Below are positions 45,362 through 54,027 of a stretch of 64,000 nt of DNA, piece by piece; the first letter of the stretch is position 1, and every line of letters begins with the position of its first letter. This stretch comes from Mesorhizobium wenxiniae (GTDB taxonomy: Bacteria > Pseudomonadota > Alphaproteobacteria > Rhizobiales > Rhizobiaceae). A program made the position numbers and the translations under genes. The stretch spans positions 62,001-126,000 of the forward strand of contig NZ_NPKH01000030.1 in NCBI RefSeq assembly GCF_002284535.1, written 5' to 3'. The notes under the pieces are model-generated. The model saw only the letters and a program-made list of their open reading frames with translations, did no database searches and was not told where the DNA came from.

Positions 45362-45754
45362 CTCCCCTTTAAACCGAACGGGTCCACGCTGTTGCGGACC
45401 GCATCATCGCCCTTTGAGCAGAAGCGCCTCACCGGAGCGGCCGTCGTCTGGCCATCTCGGCGCTTCGCGCCCTGAGGCTGCGAGAAACGGATTCTGCTCA
45501 TCCTGGCGGCTCCCTTGATGAAATCCGGTCCGTGTACCGGACACTGTTCCCTTTTGTTGGAGAACTCTCCGAAGGCGTAAGCCCTGCCTATCGGAAGTCC
45601 TCTGGAGCTTGCCTGCCATGAGAGGTTGCTCCGTTCTTTCAGCCAGTTTGACTGTTTTGTTTCCGCAGAGTCATCGAAAACTTGGCCCTCGGGCGGCAGG
45701 AACTTCTGAAAAGAACGTCCAGTTCGGCATTTCACTCTGCAGCTGTTCGGGGCC
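45362..45754. other. Leader region without recognised gene
   Basis: About 390 bases upstream of the importer operon. I see no family on either strand. A short inverted repeat TCCGGT/ACCGGA lies near 45528-45542. The operon promoter should be here, but no convincing -35/-10 pair stood out. Confidence 0.35.
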
Positions 45755-45985
45755 CGCGACATGATCCGGCAATCATATCCTTCATGCGGTAATACGCGCC
45801 CACGACGGGCAGGAACCAGGGCTTCCGGCGTGCATCGAGACCGTGTGCCACGCAATGCGGTCGAGCGGAACGGTGTTCGTGCGGCCCATCGCAATGTAGG
45901 CCAAGGCGCTGCCGATCAGGGTCGGCAACTGTGTGCCGCGCGCCCTGAACAGCCATGCCGTAGATGACGCGACTGCATGAAGTGT
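45755..45985 (-). pseudogene. C-terminal relic of an FAD-dependent oxidase
   Basis: On the minus strand, shifted frames give VIYGMAVQGAR, then GTQLPTLIGSALAYIAMGRT with NTVPLDRIAWHTVSMHAG, then KPWFLPVVGAYYRMKDMIA. This matches the C-terminus of the oxidase family, compare GRPWFLPILGAYYRMKDLV in the broken gene at 26608-27876. At least two frameshifts lie within 230 bases, and everything before is gone. Confidence 0.75.
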
Positions 45986-46139
45986 ACTCCTGCTTGCCCC
46001 GGTACCAGCAAGCTTTTCGCGCAACAATTGCCCGTCCTAGAGGCCGCTAACCGCACGATATTCCGTCCAGGCACAAACTTCGCGGCCTACCTCTGTAGGG
46101 GGCAGGTTAGGATGCTTCAAATTACCGGAGTCCCCATCC

Positions 46140-47465
46140 ATGCACGCGCCGCTCATGCACATCGATTCCAGCCCATCCCTGCCTCGCGAGGCGGACGTCG
46201 TCGTCATCGGCGGCGGCGTGGTAGGCGTATTCACGGCATATTATCTCGCACGCCGCGGCGTCAGCGTTGCCCTGCTGGAGAAGGGGCGCGTTGCCGCCGA
46301 ACAGTCCAGCCGCAACTGGGGCTGGTGCCGCCAGCAGAACCGTGACGCGCGCGAGTTGCCGATGGCAACCAAGAGCCTCGATCTCTGGGAAAAAGTGGCG
46401 CAGGAGACTGGCGAAGACACCGGCTTTCGCCGTTGCGGGCTGCTCTATTTGTCGCAGAACGACGATGAACTCGCAGGTTGGGCAAAGTGGCGCGATTTTG
46501 CAAGGACGGTCGGCGTCACGACGCATATGCTGAGTGCGGAAAAGGCCACCGAACGGGGCAAAGCGACCGGCCGCAAGTGGAAGGGCGGCGTTTTCTCACC
46601 GACCGACGGAACGGCAGACACCTCGAGGGCGGTACCTGTAGCCGCGCGAGGGATCATGGCGGCTGGCGGCTCCGTACATCAATATTGCACGGCTCGCGGC
46701 ATAGAGTTGAGTGCCGGCCGGGTCAGCGGCGTCGTTACAGAATCGGGAACCATCCGGACAAGGACCGTGGTCATGGCCGGAGGCGCGTGGGCTTCTTCCT
46801 TCTGCAACCAGCTTGGTATTCGTTTCCCGCAAGCTGCCGTGCGTCAGTCCATTCTAGCCGTAGCGCCGGGCGCAAATGGCCTGCCGGATGCCCTGCATAC
46901 CGCGCGCGTCTCGCTGACGCGGCGCGGCAACGGTGGATACACTCTGGCGATCAGCGGGCGGGCGCGAGTCGATCCAACGCCGCAGCAGCTCAGGTTCAGC
47001 CGCGAGTTCGTGCCCATGTTCGCCCGCCGCTGGCGCAGTCTGGCCCCGGGAGCGTTCGAGGGCTGGCGTCAAGGTCATGAAAGCCTGAGGAAATGGGTAC
47101 TTGACGACGTGACACCAATGGAACGGAATCGGATTCTCGACCCCAAACCTGACATGAGGCAGATTCGCCTGACATATCGACGAGCCTGCGAATTGATGCC
47201 CGAACTCAAGCGCGTCGCGATCTCCGATGCCTGGGCGGGTTATATCGACAGCACGCCCGATGGCATTCCCGCGGTCGGTGAAATCGAGGGGATTCCGGGT
47301 TTTATCCTGGCGGCGGGATTCAGCGGTCACGGCTTCGGGATCGGCCCCGGCGCCGGGCATATGATCGCCGACATCATCACGGGCAGCGAGCCGATCGTCG
47401 ATCCACGTCCTTATAGGCCGGAGCGCCTGAAGACCGCTGCGTGGGGCAAGGTCGCTGAATTCTGA
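46140..47465 (+). CDS. FAD-dependent D-amino-acid/amine oxidase (DadA-like)
   Basis: 441 residues. The FAD fold is ADVVVIGGGVVGVFTAYYLA, the conserved block is SSRNWGWCRQQNRDARELPM, and the C-terminal closure is GFSGHGFGIGPGAG. It is a close paralogue of the gene at 31587. It stands first in a plus-strand set with the tartrate-dehydrogenase-like gene (47550) and the Lrp gene (48634), with gaps of about 84 and 10 bases. It probably oxidises an amino acid or N-substituted amine. The substrate is unknown. Confidence 0.9.
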   Translation: MHAPLMHIDSSPSLPREADVVVIGGGVVGVFTAYYLARRGVSVALLEKGRVAAEQSSRNWGWCRQQNRDARELPMATKSLDLWEKVAQETGEDTGFRRCGLLYLSQNDDELAGWAKWRDFARTVGVTTHMLSAEKATERGKATGRKWKGGVFSPTDGTADTSRAVPVAARGIMAAGGSVHQYCTARGIELSAGRVSGVVTESGTIRTRTVVMAGGAWASSFCNQLGIRFPQAAVRQSILAVAPGANGLPDALHTARVSLTRRGNGGYTLAISGRARVDPTPQQLRFSREFVPMFARRWRSLAPGAFEGWRQGHESLRKWVLDDVTPMERNRILDPKPDMRQIRLTYRRACELMPELKRVAISDAWAGYIDSTPDGIPAVGEIEGIPGFILAAGFSGHGFGIGPGAGHMIADIITGSEPIVDPRPYRPERLKTAAWGKVAEF

Positions 47466-47549
47466 GAAGACCGATTTGCCAACGTCCAAACGGTCGCACA
47501 CGAGATCGAGGCAGCGACGCGGCCAGCACTGAAAACAGGGAAAGTGACG

Positions 47550-48623
47550 ATGCGCGAATATGAGATTGCCGCCATTCCAGCCGACGGGATCGGGCCAGAG
47601 GTCATTGCCGCCGGTCTCCAGGCGCTTGAGACACTTGAAGAGCGTTGCGGCGACTTCAAGCTGCGCGTCAAGCACTTCGACTGGGGCTCAGACTACTACA
47701 AGGCCCATGGTCGGATGATGCCCGAAGATGGTGTGACGCAACTGAAGCCTTTCGACGCTATCTTCTTTGGCGCGGTCGGTGCTCCCGATGTGCCCGACGA
47801 CATCACTCTCTGGGGCCTCCGGCTGCCGATTTGCCAGGGCTTTGATCAGTACGCGAACGTGCGGCCAACCAGGATACTGCCGGGCATTGCTTCTCCGCTG
47901 GCGGGCGTTGGCCCTGGCGATCTCGATTGGGTGATCGTGCGGGAGAATTCCGAGGGCGAGTATTCGGGCCACGGCGGCCGCGCCCATCGCGGCCTCCCCG
48001 AGGAAGTCGGAACCGAGGTCGCGATCTTCACGCGCGTCGGCGTCACCCGCATCATGCGCTATGCATTCCGGCTGGCGCAGTCACGGCCGCGAAAGCTCCT
48101 GACAGTTGTTACGAAATCCAACGCGCAGCGTCACGGCATGGTAATGTGGGACGAAATCGCCGCCGAGGTGGCACGGGAATTCCCGGACGTCACGTGGGAC
48201 AAGATGCTGGTTGATGCTATGACGGCGCGTATGACGCTGAAACCACGGAGCCTCGATACGATTGTCGCCACCAATCTTCACGCCGACATATTGTCGGACC
48301 TTGCAGGCGCGCTTGCGGGCAGCCTCGGTGTAGCACCGACCGCCAATATTGATCCCGAGCGGCGCTACCCCTCGATGTTCGAGCCTATCCACGGCTCGGC
48401 ATTCGACATTGCCGGCAAAGGTATCGCCAACCCTGTCGCCACCTTCTGGACCGTTGCCCAGATGCTTGACCATCTGGGCGAAAGCGAAGCGGCCGACCGG
48501 CTGATGCGCGCTGTGGAATCGGTGACTAGGGAAGGCGTGCTCACGCCGGACGTTGGTGGCACCGCGACCACGCAGGAAGTAACGGACGCCGTTTGCCGGA
48601 CGATCCGCGGTTCGAACGTGTGA
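47550..48623 (+). CDS. Tartrate dehydrogenase / isopropylmalate-dehydrogenase-like enzyme (paralogue 1)
   Basis: 357 residues from the ATG at 47550. A GTG at 47544 is in frame but sits too close to the AGGGAA ribosome site. The family is the beta-decarboxylating dehydrogenases: IPADGIGPEVIAAGLQ, the substrate loop VRENSEGEYSGHGGRAH, and DAMTARMTLKPRSLDTIVAT with the metal aspartates. ENxEGEYSG-GGR with long flanking match is typical of TtuC-type tartrate/malate dehydrogenases rather than LeuB. It acts on a 2-hydroxy acid with NAD, Mg or Mn. It has a paralogue at 54028. Confidence 0.88.
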   Translation: MREYEIAAIPADGIGPEVIAAGLQALETLEERCGDFKLRVKHFDWGSDYYKAHGRMMPEDGVTQLKPFDAIFFGAVGAPDVPDDITLWGLRLPICQGFDQYANVRPTRILPGIASPLAGVGPGDLDWVIVRENSEGEYSGHGGRAHRGLPEEVGTEVAIFTRVGVTRIMRYAFRLAQSRPRKLLTVVTKSNAQRHGMVMWDEIAAEVAREFPDVTWDKMLVDAMTARMTLKPRSLDTIVATNLHADILSDLAGALAGSLGVAPTANIDPERRYPSMFEPIHGSAFDIAGKGIANPVATFWTVAQMLDHLGESEAADRLMRAVESVTREGVLTPDVGGTATTQEVTDAVCRTIRGSNV

Positions 48624-48633
48624 CAGGTTTCTG

Positions 48634-49110
48634 ATGAAGCTCGACAAGATCGACATCAAAATTCTCTCCGAGCTGCAAAAGAACGGGCGCATATCCAACG
48701 TCGAGCTTGCCGAACTGGTGTATCTGTCGCCGAGCCCCTGCCTGATGCGGGTCAAGAAGCTTCAGGCGGAAGGCTTCATCACCGGCTATTCCGCCCAGAT
48801 CGACGTCTCCAAACTCGGGCAGACGTTGACGGTCTTCACCGAGATCACGCTCAGGAACCATCGGCAGAACGACTTCGCGCGGTTTCTTGCCACCGTCGAG
48901 AAGATCGATTCCGTCATCGAATGCCATCTTGTTTCAGGCGGCTACGACTACCTGGTGAAGTTTGTCACAGCGGGAATCACCGAATACCAGACGGTCATGG
49001 AGCGCCTTGTCGAAATGGACATCGGCATCGACAAATATTTCAGCTTCGTCGTGCTGAAATCCCCTATCGTGAAATCTCACCTGCCGCTCGACGCCATATT
49101 CGACAGATGA
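48634..49110 (+). CDS. Lrp/AsnC family transcriptional regulator
   Basis: 158 residues. The N-terminal HTH is at about 4-50 (DIKILSELQKNGRISNVELA, LSPSPCLMRVKKLQAEGFI), and the C-terminal RAM effector domain contains VIECHLVSGGYDYLVKF. It lies 10 bases after the dehydrogenase gene, so it is co-transcribed with 46140-48623. Lrp proteins sense amino acids, which fits the oxidase and aminotransferase genes around it. Confidence 0.93.
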   Translation: MKLDKIDIKILSELQKNGRISNVELAELVYLSPSPCLMRVKKLQAEGFITGYSAQIDVSKLGQTLTVFTEITLRNHRQNDFARFLATVEKIDSVIECHLVSGGYDYLVKFVTAGITEYQTVMERLVEMDIGIDKYFSFVVLKSPIVKSHLPLDAIFDR

Positions 49111-49118
49111 GGAAGAGG

Positions 49119-49141
49119 CTGCCCCGCGCATGCGGCGGCAG
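49119..49141. terminator. Possible hairpin between convergent genes
   Basis: CTGCCCCGC and GCGGCGGCAG pair around a GCAT loop with one bulged base, between the Lrp stop and the convergent aminotransferase stop. It lacks a T-run on either side, so it is only a weak candidate for a terminator. Confidence 0.3.
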
Positions 49142-49150
49142 TCTGGACGA

Positions 49151-50527
49151 TCATCTTTTCATCGCCGCCCGCACGTCCTTGTCTTCGAGGGTTTGATCCA
49201 GCGTCATCCGCGTGCGTTCGAGGATTCCATCGATATCGTCCTCCGTGCAGCAGAGCGGCGGCGCATAGCCCAGGATGCCGCTGTTGAAGGCGCGGATGAT
49301 GAGGCCGTTCGCCCATGCGCGGTTGAAAATACGGCGACCCGGATCGGCTGCCGCCGGCAGCGGCGTCTTGCGCTCCTTGTCGGTGACCAACTCGACTGCG
49401 GCCAGCATGCCGCGACCACGAATATCGCCAACCAGCGGGTGGTCGGCGAGCGAGCGAAGGCCTTCCATCAAGCGCTTCCCGGCCTTCCGCCCGTTCTCGA
49501 GCAAGCCCTCTTCGTAGAGTCGCAGGCATTCCAGCCCCACCGCCGCGCTCACGGGATGGGCTGAATAGGTGTAGCCATGGCCGACAGGCGCTTTGCCGGC
49601 TCCGTCCGCGATCGTATTGTAGACATGGTCCGACATGAAGACTGCGCCCATCGGCACGTAGCCCGAGGTCAGTCCCTTCGCCGTGGTCATGAAATCCGGC
49701 ACCACATCGTCCTCGTCACAGGCGAAGAGCGGGCCGGTGCGGCCAAAGGCAGTGATGACTTCGTCGGCAACGAACAGGATGTCGTGTTCCTTGCACACGG
49801 TGTGCAGGGCCTTCAGCCAGCCCGTCGGGGGAACGAGGACACCGCCCGAACCCTGAATGGGTTCAGCGTAGAAGGCCGCAACGCAGTCCGCGCCGAGTTC
49901 CGCGATCTTGGCGCGCAGGGCCGCGACCGATGCGTCGATAATCGTCTGCGGATCGGAACCGACCGGATTGCGATAGGCATAGTGCGAGGGAATCTTGTGC
50001 TGCCAGTCGTAAGGCACGCCGAAACCCGCATGGAAAGCGGGGATCGCGGTCAGACCGGACCCTGCCGTCGAGGATCCGTGGTAGCCATACTCGACCGAAA
50101 TGAACTGGTCCTTTTGCGGCGTACCCTTGGCATGGTAATAGTAGCGAATGAAACGGATCGTGCTGTCGACTGCGTCGGAACCGCCCAGCGTGAAATAGAC
50201 ATGGTTCAGATCGCCGGGCGCCAGTTCGGCAAGTCTGGCAGCAAGGCGAATGGCAGGCTCGGATCCCAGCCCGAAATATCCCGTCGCATAGGGAAGCTCC
50301 CTTAGCTGCTTGGCGGCGGCTTCAACGATGCTTTCCTGGCCGTATCCGGCGTTTACACACCATAGACCGGCGAATCCGTCCAGAAGGCTTTTTCCGCTTG
50401 CATCGGTCACCATCGCGCCCTTGGCGGATTTGAGCACCCGCACGCCCGTCTCCTCGTGGCTCCGATAGCACGAAAACGGGTGAACCAGATGTGCGCGATC
50501 GAGTTCGATCAGTGAGTTTGCCAGCAT
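49151..50527 (-). CDS. Class III aminotransferase (omega-transaminase family)
   Basis: 458 residues. The PLP Lys is in TTAKGLTSGYVPMGAV, the cofactor Asp in LFVADEVITAFGRTG, and FTLGGSDAVDSTIRFIRYYY is the N-terminal glycine loop. It resembles aspartate-aminotransferase-family omega-transaminases (amine:pyruvate, taurine, beta-alanine type), not the phospho-lyase-like pair elsewhere in the window. It moves an amino group from an amine or omega-amino acid to pyruvate or another keto acid. It lies 30 bases after the GNAT gene and converges on the Lrp gene. Confidence 0.92.
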   Translation of the reverse strand: MLANSLIELDRAHLVHPFSCYRSHEETGVRVLKSAKGAMVTDASGKSLLDGFAGLWCVNAGYGQESIVEAAAKQLRELPYATGYFGLGSEPAIRLAARLAELAPGDLNHVYFTLGGSDAVDSTIRFIRYYYHAKGTPQKDQFISVEYGYHGSSTAGSGLTAIPAFHAGFGVPYDWQHKIPSHYAYRNPVGSDPQTIIDASVAALRAKIAELGADCVAAFYAEPIQGSGGVLVPPTGWLKALHTVCKEHDILFVADEVITAFGRTGPLFACDEDDVVPDFMTTAKGLTSGYVPMGAVFMSDHVYNTIADGAGKAPVGHGYTYSAHPVSAAVGLECLRLYEEGLLENGRKAGKRLMEGLRSLADHPLVGDIRGRGMLAAVELVTDKERKTPLPAAADPGRRIFNRAWANGLIIRAFNSGILGYAPPLCCTEDDIDGILERTRMTLDQTLEDKDVRAAMKR

Positions 50528-50557
50528 TTCTTCCTCCGATTCAACCGAGTGCCTGAT

Positions 50558-51409
50558 TTAACCGAGCGCCTGACTGACTAACGCATATGTGCGATGATGC
50601 GCTGGTTTGCTTTCTTTGTGTTCTTTGTGCGTGGCCATGGAGCGTCGCATCGTAATCCCACCGCCGACGTGCGCGAGCCCGCGCCCGGCGAGCCAGTCAG
50701 CAAGATCCGTTGAGAGGTCGGTATCGACACGGACGAACTTGCCCTGATGATGGGCGAGCAGAAAGTCGATCAGTGCCTTGGCCTCGGCACCGTTTCTCGC
50801 CACCACCGGCCCGATGACCAGCCCCCGGCCGAATGGCCGGATGGCGGAAAAGGCCTGGATATCGCCTTCATCGCCAATGACAGCGAACTTCGCGCGCTCG
50901 AAAAGCCGCTTCATCAGTGCCGAACGGTCATGGCCAAATGCCTCGCGATCCAGCACCTCGAGGCGGGCAAAATCGCCGCTCTCTGCCCAGGATACACGGG
51001 CCGGCGCCGAAACTGCCAACGCCTCGCCCTGATGCTGCACGATCTCGCCAGTCGTGACGAAGCCCAGTTTCTCATACAGCGGCAGGCCTTCCCGTGTCGC
51101 CGTCAGGCAACAGGTGCGCTCACCCGCCTTGGCAAGCGCCTCTTCCATCATCTTTCGGCCGAGTCCGCGGCCGCGCATGGCCGCATCGACGATCACCATG
51201 TTGATGGCGGCGGCATTGTCGCCGTAGGGGGTCATCATGATGGTCGCAACCACGCGTTCTTGTTCCAGAGCGACGATCCCCCGGCTGACCGACTGGGCCA
51301 GCTCCCAATCCTCGCGACGATGCGGCCATTCAACTTGGCGAGACAACTCGACAGCGCCTTCCAGGTGCCCCGCTGTCATCTCTTCAAGGATGATCTGTCG
51401 TGTGGTCAT
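50558..51409 (-). CDS. Two-domain GNAT acetyltransferase (paralogue 2 of 3)
   Basis: 283 residues. The acetyl-CoA loop is RGRGLGRKMMEEAL near residue 85, and GLPLYEKLGFVTTGEI ends the first fold. The second GNAT-like half has GRGLVIGPVVARNGAEAKAL. It parallels 29128-30000 and 57931-58809 along the whole length. It is transcribed with the omega-transaminase gene, suggesting that both act on the same amine. Acceptor substrate unknown. Confidence 0.86.
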   Translation of the reverse strand: MTTRQIILEEMTAGHLEGAVELSRQVEWPHRREDWELAQSVSRGIVALEQERVVATIMMTPYGDNAAAINMVIVDAAMRGRGLGRKMMEEALAKAGERTCCLTATREGLPLYEKLGFVTTGEIVQHQGEALAVSAPARVSWAESGDFARLEVLDREAFGHDRSALMKRLFERAKFAVIGDEGDIQAFSAIRPFGRGLVIGPVVARNGAEAKALIDFLLAHHQGKFVRVDTDLSTDLADWLAGRGLAHVGGGITMRRSMATHKEHKESKPAHHRTYALVSQALG

Positions 51410-51730
51410 GATGTATTTCCAGCCTTCGTCTTCAGGTGCTAACGGTAGACCACCAAAGACAGCAGTTCCTCCCGACCGGCAGCCATGCGCGACGCGTTTT
51501 CACTATCGTTCGCCGCTCGCGCCGCATCTTCTGCCGAAGCATGGCCGACAGGCCGCGCTGCTCCCAAAGCTCGAAAAGACACCTGGCGCAACACTCTGCC
51601 AAACCGGCGATGCAATACGAAACGATCTGCTTCAGGTCGCGGCGAATGCGGCCGTTAGTCTTCCAGATCTCCGACTATGGTGATTGTGGTACAGGCACGC
51701 TGTGCCAAGAAAACCAGGAGGATTGTCGCA
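51410..51730. promoter_or_regulatory. Divergent promoter region
   Basis: 321 bases between the GNAT gene (minus) and the HAD gene (plus). AGGAGG at 51716-51721 is the ribosome site for the HAD gene. I recognise no gene and no clear operator. Confidence 0.4.
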
Positions 51731-52420
51731 ATGTCGACGTTCAGACCGAAATACATCACCTTCGACTGCTACGGTACGCTCACCAATTTCGATATGGCCG
51801 GCGCGGCGCGGCGCGTCTACGGCGAGCGCCTCTCCCCAGAGGCAATGGCCGGCTTCGTCGAGGCTTTTAGAGGCTATCGCCTTGACGAGGTGCTGGGGCC
51901 ATGGAAACCCTTCCTCGAGGTGGTGCAGAATTCCATCGAACGCAGCTGCAAGCGCATCGGTATCCAGTTCAAACCCGAAGACGCCCAACGCATCTATAAC
52001 GAAGTGCCGACCTGGGGTCCGCACCCCGACGTCCCGGCGGGACTGGCCAAGGTCGCCAAGGAAATCCCACTGGTGATCCTGTCAAACTCCATGAACAGTC
52101 TGATCATGTCTAATGTGGAAAAGCTCGGCGCGCCCTTTCACACCGTCATCACCGCCGAACAGGTTGGCGCCTATAAGCCGCTGATGAAGGGCTTTGAATA
52201 CATGCTCGACAAGCTCGGCTGCGGCCCGGAGGACATCACTCATGTGTCATCCTCCTTCCGCTACGATCTGATGACCGCCTACGATCTCGGCATCAAGAGC
52301 AAGGTCTGGGTGAACCGCGGCCACGAGCCTGCAAACCCCTTCTACGAATATACCGAGGTCAAGGATATCGGCGGGCTGGCCGCCGCGGTCGGCCTGGAGC
52401 CCGTTCGGGAAGTTGCTTGA
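51731..52420 (+). CDS. HAD superfamily hydrolase (haloacid dehalogenase type II like), paralogue 2
   Basis: 229 residues from the ATG at 51731 with a consensus ribosome site. Motif I is FDCYGTL, motif II VILSNS, motif III GAYKPLMKGFEYM, and the acidic motif DITHVSSSFRYDL. It is a close paralogue of 21761-22429, with identical blocks such as SKVWVNRGHEPANP and EDITHVSSSFR. It diverges from the GNAT/transaminase genes and ends at a strong terminator. It is probably a phosphatase or dehalogenase; substrate unknown. Confidence 0.9.
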   Translation: MSTFRPKYITFDCYGTLTNFDMAGAARRVYGERLSPEAMAGFVEAFRGYRLDEVLGPWKPFLEVVQNSIERSCKRIGIQFKPEDAQRIYNEVPTWGPHPDVPAGLAKVAKEIPLVILSNSMNSLIMSNVEKLGAPFHTVITAEQVGAYKPLMKGFEYMLDKLGCGPEDITHVSSSFRYDLMTAYDLGIKSKVWVNRGHEPANPFYEYTEVKDIGGLAAAVGLEPVREVA

Positions 52421-52467
52421 GGCTGGCGCGCCCCCGGCAATCACGGCCTTCGAAGTATCTAAATGAA

Positions 52468-52492
52468 AAAGGGGCGGTTCGACCGCCCCTTT
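52468..52492. terminator. Strong bidirectional terminator
   Basis: AAAGGGGCGGT and ACCGCCCCTTT form an 11-base perfect stem with a TCG loop, flanked by an A-run on the left and TTT on the right. It lies between the convergent HAD and ALDH genes and can end transcription from both sides. Confidence 0.85.
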
Positions 52493-52531
52493 CTGATTCT
52501 GGTGCCGCTGTTTCGACTTCCGGAAAAGCCT

Positions 52532-54007
52532 CTAGTTCAACCCGCCGACATGGAGCGTCTTGACCTCGAGATACTCTTCGATGCCGAGCTGCGATCCTTC
52601 CCGTCCCACGCCTGACTGCTTGACACCGCCGAAAGGCGCAACCTCGGTCGAGATCAGGCCGGTATTGAGCCCGACCATGCCGAACTCCAGCGCCTCGGCA
52701 ACACGCCATGACCGCTTGAGGTCGTCGGTGTAGAAGTAGGCGGCAAGGCCGAACGGCGTACCGTTCGCAATCGTGATGGCCTCTTCCTCCGTCTCGAAGC
52801 GAAAAAGCGGCGCCACCGGACCGAAGGTTTCTTCCGATGCCAGGAGCATCTCGGTCGTAGCCTCCCCCAGGACGACAGGCCGTGCATATTGCCTGCCGTC
52901 GGGCACTGCCTCGCTTTGGGCGAGGATCTGCGCGCCTTTCGACTTCGCATCCGCTATGTGACGCTCGATCTTGTCGATCGCGGCCGCATTGATCATCGGG
53001 CCGATCTCAGTGCCTTCGTCGGTCCCCGCGCCAACCTTCATCCGCGTGACGCGCCGGCTCAGCTTTTCGGCGAAAGCGTCGTAAACGCCTTCCTGCACGA
53101 GAATCCGGTTCGCGCAAACGCAGGTTTGACCGCCATTGCGGAACTTGGATACGATCACCCCTTCAACTGCGTTATCCAGATCGGCGTCGTCAAAGACGAT
53201 AAAGGGGGCGTTGCCGCCAAGCTCCAGGCTCAGCCGCTTGATGCTATCGGCCGCGCCACGCATGAGTAGCGCACCGACGCGGGTCGACCCGGTGAACGAG
53301 ATCTTGCGCACCGTCTCGTTGGCCATCAGTTCTTTGCCGATCTCTCCCGGCATGCCGGTCACGATGTTGATAACGCCTGCCGGGATCCCCGCCCGCTCCG
53401 CCAGGACGCCGAGCGCGAGCGCCGAAAAGGGTGTGAACTCCGACGGCTTGATCACCACCGTGCAGCCGGCGGCAAGGGCGGGCGCCACCTTGCGCGTGAT
53501 CATCGCATTGGGGAAATTCCACGGCGTGATGACGGCGCAGACGCCGACTGCTTCCTTGAGAACCAGAAGGCGGCGATCGGCGGTGGGTGACGGAATGGTC
53601 GAGCCACCGATCCGGCGCGCCTCCTCCGCAAACCATTTTACAAAGGATGCGCCGTAGCGGATTTCCGCCGACGCCTCGGCAAGCGGCTTACCCTGTTCCA
53701 GCGTCAGCAGAAGCGCCAAATCCTGCTCGTGCTGGCGAATGAGGTCGTGCCATCGCTCCAGCAGTCCCGCACGCTCGGCATGGGTCTTCTTCTTCCAGCT
53801 TTTGAATGCCTCGGCCGCAGCAGCGATCGCCGCCCTGGTCTCGTCGCCGCCCATGTCGGGAACGGTGCCGAGAACATTCAGGCTGGCAGGGTTGGTGACC
53901 TCGGCGACGGCCTTTGTGTCCGCTTCCCGCCAGACACCGCCAATCAACGCCTGCTGGCGGAACAGGTCCGTATCGTTAAAGGTGCCAATCCTCGTGATCG
54001 CATTCAT
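52532..54007 (-). CDS. gabD: Succinate-semialdehyde dehydrogenase-type aldehyde dehydrogenase
   Basis: 491 residues. It has GabD-type features: the catalytic Cys in NGGQTCVCANRI, the Glu in LSLELGGNAPFIVFDDADLD, the NAD segment TPWNFPNAMITRKVAPALAA and the end KQSGVGREGSQLGIEEYLEV. It probably oxidises a semialdehyde such as succinate or glutarate semialdehyde to the diacid, typical of breakdown of omega-amino acids. It follows the tartrate-dehydrogenase-like gene by 20 bases and ends the operon from 57684. The symbol is given at family level only. Confidence 0.85.
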   Translation of the reverse strand: MNAITRIGTFNDTDLFRQQALIGGVWREADTKAVAEVTNPASLNVLGTVPDMGGDETRAAIAAAAEAFKSWKKKTHAERAGLLERWHDLIRQHEQDLALLLTLEQGKPLAEASAEIRYGASFVKWFAEEARRIGGSTIPSPTADRRLLVLKEAVGVCAVITPWNFPNAMITRKVAPALAAGCTVVIKPSEFTPFSALALGVLAERAGIPAGVINIVTGMPGEIGKELMANETVRKISFTGSTRVGALLMRGAADSIKRLSLELGGNAPFIVFDDADLDNAVEGVIVSKFRNGGQTCVCANRILVQEGVYDAFAEKLSRRVTRMKVGAGTDEGTEIGPMINAAAIDKIERHIADAKSKGAQILAQSEAVPDGRQYARPVVLGEATTEMLLASEETFGPVAPLFRFETEEEAITIANGTPFGLAAYFYTDDLKRSWRVAEALEFGMVGLNTGLISTEVAPFGGVKQSGVGREGSQLGIEEYLEVKTLHVGGLN

Positions 54008-54027
54008 GGTCTTTTTCCTCTGCCCTT

